Shown one piece after another: positions 6,489-9,226 of a DNA stretch of 9,226 nt. The stretch lies in assembly GCA_030039095.1 (NCBI GenBank), contig JASHQP010000458.1, positions 1 to 9,226 on the forward strand. The letters are read 5' to 3'. The translations under genes were made by a program, and so were the position numbers. The stretch's first letter is position 1. Each line of letters begins with the position of its first letter. The notes beneath the pieces are model-generated. The model worked only from the letters and a program-made list of their open reading frames with translations. It searched no databases and was not told the origin of the DNA. The stretch is from Streptosporangiaceae bacterium (GTDB lineage: Bacteria > Actinomycetota > Actinomycetes > Streptosporangiales > Streptosporangiaceae).

Positions 6489-7682
6489 GTGGCTCGTCGT
6501 CTGTTTACTTCCGAGTCGGTCACAGAGGGTCATCCGGACAAGATGGCCGACCAGATCAGCGATGCCGTCCTGGACGGGATGCTCAAGGGTGACCCGACGA
6601 GCCACGTGGCCGTCGAAACGCTGATCACCACGGGCCAGGTGCACGTCGCGGGCGAGGTGACCACCGAGACGTATGTCGACATTCCAGGTGTAATTCGGGA
6701 AAAGATCCTGGAGATCGGCTACGACTCCTCGGCCAAGGGCTACGACGGCAGGTCGTGCGGGGTGTCGGTGTCCATCGGCTCGCAGTCACCGGACATCGCC
6801 CAGGGCGTTCAGGAGGCGTTCGAGCACCGTGAGGGCGAGGGCGCGGACGAGCTCGACCGGCAGGGCGCCGGTGACCAGGGCATGATGTTCGGCTATGCCT
6901 GCCGGGAGACCCCCGAGCTGATGCCGCTGCCGATCATGCTCGCGCACCGGCTGGCCCGGCGGCTGACCGACGTGCGGCGCAGCGGCGACGTGCCTTACCT
7001 GCGGCCGGACGGCAAGACCCAGGTCACGATCGAGTACGCGGACGGCAGGCCGGTGCGCCTGGACACGGTCGTGGTCTCCAGCCAGCACGCGGCAGCGATC
7101 GACCTGAAGGAACTGCTCACGCCGGACATCCGCGAGCACGTCGTCCAGCCGGTCCTGGCCGACGTCGACATCGACACGGACGGCTACCGGCTGCTGGTGA
7201 ACCCGACCGGCCGGTTCGAGATCGGCGGCCCGATGGGCGACGCCGGGCTGACAGGCCGCAAGATCATCATTGACACGTACGGCGGCATGGCGAGGCATGG
7301 CGGCGGCGCCTTCTCCGGCAAGGACCCGTCCAAGGTGGACCGCAGCGCCGCGTACGCAATGCGCTGGGTGGCCAAGAACGTCGTCGCCGCCGGCCTGGCC
7401 GACCGCTGCGAGACCCAGGTCGCGTACGCGATCGGCAAGGCGAAGCCGGTCGGCCTGTTCGTCGAGTGCTTCGGCACCGAGCAGGTCCCGGTTGAGCGGA
7501 TCCAGGACGCGGTGCTCGATGTGTTCGACCTGCGCCCGGCTGCGATCATCAGGGACCTGGACCTGCTTCGCCCGATCTACTCGCAGACCGCTGCCTACGG
7601 CCACTTCGGCCGCGAGGAGCCCAACTTCTCCTGGGAGCGCACCGACAGGACCGAGGCCCTGCAGGCGGCTGCGGGCCTGTAG
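6489..7682 (+). CDS. metK: S-adenosylmethionine synthase (methionine adenosyltransferase)
   Basis: Cytosolic enzyme making S-adenosylmethionine from methionine and ATP, with tripolyphosphate hydrolysis; usually a tetramer needing Mg2+ and K+. The 397-residue protein is full length and has every family signature: [11 protein letters not shown] (8-18, with catalytic His15), the ATP-binding [12 protein letters not shown] (126-137), [20 protein letters not shown] (245-264) and the P-loop-like [20 protein letters not shown] (271-290), then FGTEQ (328-332) and the C-terminal YGHFGR segment (370-375). The frame is open from 6312, inside coaBC, but GTG 6489 is chosen because AAAAGGA lies six bases upstream and the product then starts at [10 protein letters not shown] as in homologues. 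It follows coaBC after 76 bases, enough for its own promoter. Confidence 0.98.
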   Translation: MARRLFTSESVTEGHPDKMADQISDAVLDGMLKGDPTSHVAVETLITTGQVHVAGEVTTETYVDIPGVIREKILEIGYDSSAKGYDGRSCGVSVSIGSQSPDIAQGVQEAFEHREGEGADELDRQGAGDQGMMFGYACRETPELMPLPIMLAHRLARRLTDVRRSGDVPYLRPDGKTQVTIEYADGRPVRLDTVVVSSQHAAAIDLKELLTPDIREHVVQPVLADVDIDTDGYRLLVNPTGRFEIGGPMGDAGLTGRKIIIDTYGGMARHGGGAFSGKDPSKVDRSAAYAMRWVAKNVVAAGLADRCETQVAYAIGKAKPVGLFVECFGTEQVPVERIQDAVLDVFDLRPAAIIRDLDLLRPIYSQTAAYGHFGREEPNFSWERTDRTEALQAAAGL

Positions 7683-7746
7683 ATGCTGCGCCGGGCCGCC
7701 CCGGTGCTGGCCGCCACGCCGTGATCGCGGGACAGGAGGATTGGCC

Positions 7747-8688
7747 GTGGGGCAGGAACGCCGGATCCTGGTGACCGGTGGCGCCGGCTTCGTCGGCGCC
7801 ACGCTGGTCCGCGGGCTCGTCGGGGCGGGACATCGGGTTCGCGTGCTCGACAACTACTCGACCGGCGACGCCGCGCACCTGGCGGGCGTGGACGCGGATC
7901 TGGTCGAGGGAGACATCCGCGACGCGGACGCGCTCGACGCCGCGCTCGCGGGCATCGACGCGGTCGTGCACCTGGCCGCGGCCGGCTCGGTCATCATGTC
8001 CGTCTCCGAACCGGCCGCGAACTTCGACGTGAACGTGCTCGGCACGTTCCAGGTGCTCGACGCGGCCCGGCGGGCTGGCGTGGAGCGCACGGTCCAGGCC
8101 TCGACCGGCGGCGCGCTGATCGGGAACGCGACCCCTCCGGTCGACGAGTCCTCGCTGCCGAAGCCGATCTCGCCGTACGGGGCGAGCAAGCTCGCCGGAG
8201 AGGGTTACGCCCACGCGTTCGCCACGTCCTACGGGCTGCGCACGATCGCCCTGAGGTTCGCGAACGTCTACGGCCCGTGGAGCGAGAAGAAGTCGGGAGT
8301 CCTCAACAAGTTCTTCTGGGCGATCCATGACGGCGAACCGATGGTGATCTACGGCGACGGCTCGGCGTCGCGTGACTACACGCACGTGGACGACATCGCC
8401 CGCGCGATCGGGCTGGCGCTGGACGGCGACGTCCCCGGCGGCACCGTCCTGCACGTCGCGTCCGGTGTCGAGACCACCGCGTCGCAACTGGCCGACCTGT
8501 GCCGTGACGCCGCCGGGGCGCCGGAGCATCCGGTCGAGTACCGGCCCGCGCGTGCCGGCGAGGTGGAACGCAACTTCGCGTCCTATGACCTCGCGAGCAA
8601 GGTCCTCGGCTATGCGCCGACGATCACGCGCGAGGAGGGCATCCGCCGCACCTGGCAGTGGTTCAGCGAGTCGGTGTTCCCCGCCTGA
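7747..8688 (+). CDS. NAD-dependent epimerase/dehydratase (extended SDR, UDP-glucose 4-epimerase-like)
   Basis: Extended short-chain dehydrogenase that probably acts on a nucleotide sugar, as in UDP-glucose/GlcNAc 4-epimerases or related dehydratases. The 313-residue product has the Rossmann motif TGGAGFVG (10-17), an acidic strand end VLDNYSTGD (33-41) typical of NAD binding, DIRD (56-59), VVHLAAAGSV (73-82), a Ser/Thr pair at 119-120 and catalytic Tyr144/Lys148 in YGASK, then LRFANVYGP (169-177) and the nucleotide-sugar-binding end GDGSASRDYTHVDD (203-216). The conserved core is intact, so it looks functional; the exact substrate cannot be read from sequence. GTG start with a strong AGGAGGA (7734-7740). 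It stands alone between metK and priA, where I would not expect it, with no glycosyltransferase neighbours in view. Base composition looks like that of its neighbours. Confidence 0.88.
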   Translation: MGQERRILVTGGAGFVGATLVRGLVGAGHRVRVLDNYSTGDAAHLAGVDADLVEGDIRDADALDAALAGIDAVVHLAAAGSVIMSVSEPAANFDVNVLGTFQVLDAARRAGVERTVQASTGGALIGNATPPVDESSLPKPISPYGASKLAGEGYAHAFATSYGLRTIALRFANVYGPWSEKKSGVLNKFFWAIHDGEPMVIYGDGSASRDYTHVDDIARAIGLALDGDVPGGTVLHVASGVETTASQLADLCRDAAGAPEHPVEYRPARAGEVERNFASYDLASKVLGYAPTITREEGIRRTWQWFSESVFPA

Positions 8689-8755
8689 GAGGCCACGGCG
8701 GCGGCGCGGGCCCTTGATGGGACGCGGCGACGGAGGTCTCTGGTAGGACAGAGCC

Positions 8756-9226
8756 GTGGCAGGTTCGGCGGGACGGGGCGGCAAGGCAAAGGTGGCCGCC
8801 GTGAGCCTGCCGGTTGCGCGGGTGGCCGTGGACGTGTCCCTGCCGCACCTGGACCGGCCCTTCGACTACGTGGTGCCCGAGAAGCTCTCGGCCCAGGCGG
8901 TGCCCGGGTGCCGGGTACGCGTCAGGTTCGCCGGCCGGCTGGCCGACGGCTACCTGCTGCAGCGCGCGGACGCGAGCGAGCACGAGGGCAAGCTCGCGTT
9001 CCTCGAGCGGGTGGTGTCGCCGGAGCCGGTACTGACAGCCGAGATCTTCGGGCTGGCCCGCGCCGTGGCGGACCGGTACGGCGGGACTCTCGCTGACGTG
9101 TTGCGGCTCGCGATCCCGCCGCGGCACGCCGCGGCCGAGTCTGCCGCCGCTGATTCTGCTTCCGCTGATTCTGCCGCCGCCAGTGGGGGAGTGGCGCCCG
9201 GTGCTGCGGGCGAGTCACCCGCCGAG
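8756..9226 (+). CDS. priA: Primosomal protein N' (PriA), N-terminal part (3' truncated by window)
   Basis: PriA recognises stalled replication forks and reloads the replisome; the N-terminal domain binds the leading-strand 3' end. Only 157 codons are in the window, and the frame stays open to the last base. After a ~18-residue basic N-terminal extension comes the 3'-DNA-binding domain: PVARVAVDVSLPHLDRPFDY (19-38), VPGCRVRVRFAGRLADGYLL (49-68), SEHEGKLAFLERVVSPEPVL (74-93) and ADRYGGTLADVLRLAIPPRH (105-124). An Ala/Ser/Asp/Glu-rich linker follows. The helicase domain lies beyond the window, so whether its ATPase motifs are intact, which is doubtful in many actinobacterial PriA proteins, cannot be judged. 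GTG 8756 is chosen for the ribosome-site-like AGGACAGAG (8745-8753); GTGs at 8792 and 8801 are alternatives that would drop the extension. Confidence 0.93.
   Translation, partial: MAGSAGRGGKAKVAAVSLPVARVAVDVSLPHLDRPFDYVVPEKLSAQAVPGCRVRVRFAGRLADGYLLQRADASEHEGKLAFLERVVSPEPVLTAEIFGLARAVADRYGGTLADVLRLAIPPRHAAAESAAADSASADSAAASGGVAPGAAGESPAE
9134..9178 (+). repeat. Three 15-bp tandem repeats in the priA linker
   Basis: Units at 9134-9148, 9149-9163 and 9164-9178 encode AESAA, ADSAS and ADSAA. The last two share the 13-mer CCGCTGATTCTGC, exactly 15 bases apart (9147 and 9162). GAT and TCT codons, rare elsewhere in these genes, recur here, which suggests recent unit duplication. The in-frame length means copy number can vary without disrupting priA. 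Confidence 0.75.

Noticed and set aside
7683..7724. 13-codon ORF directly after the metK stop (MLRRAAPVLAATP), as a leader peptide for the epimerase
   Set aside because: It has no ribosome site and no residue run suggesting attenuation; a short ATG frame is expected by chance.

Overview
The window is a GC-rich, co-directional stretch of actinobacterial core genome: nine genes on the + strand, seven of them with GTG starts, and no tRNA, rRNA, CRISPR array, insertion sequence or phage gene. The strongest lineage markers are an actinobacteria-specific integration host factor (mIHF/sIHF family), an actinobacterial-type RNA polymerase omega subunit, a CoaBC with the PAMHTEMW motif and a PriA N-terminus of the kind I know from this phylum. 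A filamentous or soil actinomycete, perhaps near Streptosporangiales, is likely. The genus is a guess.

Region 1 (1-3861) is the distal half of a de novo pyrimidine operon: carB (C-terminal 411 codons only), pyrK, pyrD and pyrF. The genes overlap (ATGA at carB/pyrK, 11 bp at pyrK/pyrD) or are 9 bp apart, so they are probably co-transcribed and translationally coupled. Together they make carbamoyl phosphate, oxidise dihydroorotate to orotate with NAD+ through a PyrD-PyrK complex, and decarboxylate OMP to UMP. The order and gene types (class 1B PyrD with PyrK, short class I PyrF) resemble the Bacillus operon more than the quinone-linked PyrD and longer PyrF I associate with Streptomyces and Mycobacterium.

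Region 2 (3862-4392) is a 531-bp gap with no convincing gene. It holds several perfect hairpins, a degenerate tandem repeat of about 21-25 bp, a locally AT-richer segment and a mihF leader that ends in a terminator-like hairpin with a T-run just before the ribosome binding site.

Region 3 (4393-7682) is mihF, rpoZ, coaBC and metK: chromosome architecture and transcription factor, RNA polymerase subunit, coenzyme A biosynthesis, and S-adenosylmethionine synthesis. The guanylate kinase gene (gmk) usually found between mihF and rpoZ is absent. A 199-bp spacer with two adjacent hairpins lies there instead.

Region 4 (7683-9226) has an NAD-dependent sugar epimerase/dehydratase-type SDR inserted between metK and priA, which I would expect to be neighbours, then the 5' part of priA, cut by the window end inside a low-complexity linker built from 15-bp repeats.

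I see no defence or mobile system. The points worth a second look are the missing gmk, the inserted epimerase, the Bacillus-like pyr block, and the repeat and hairpin structure upstream of mihF.
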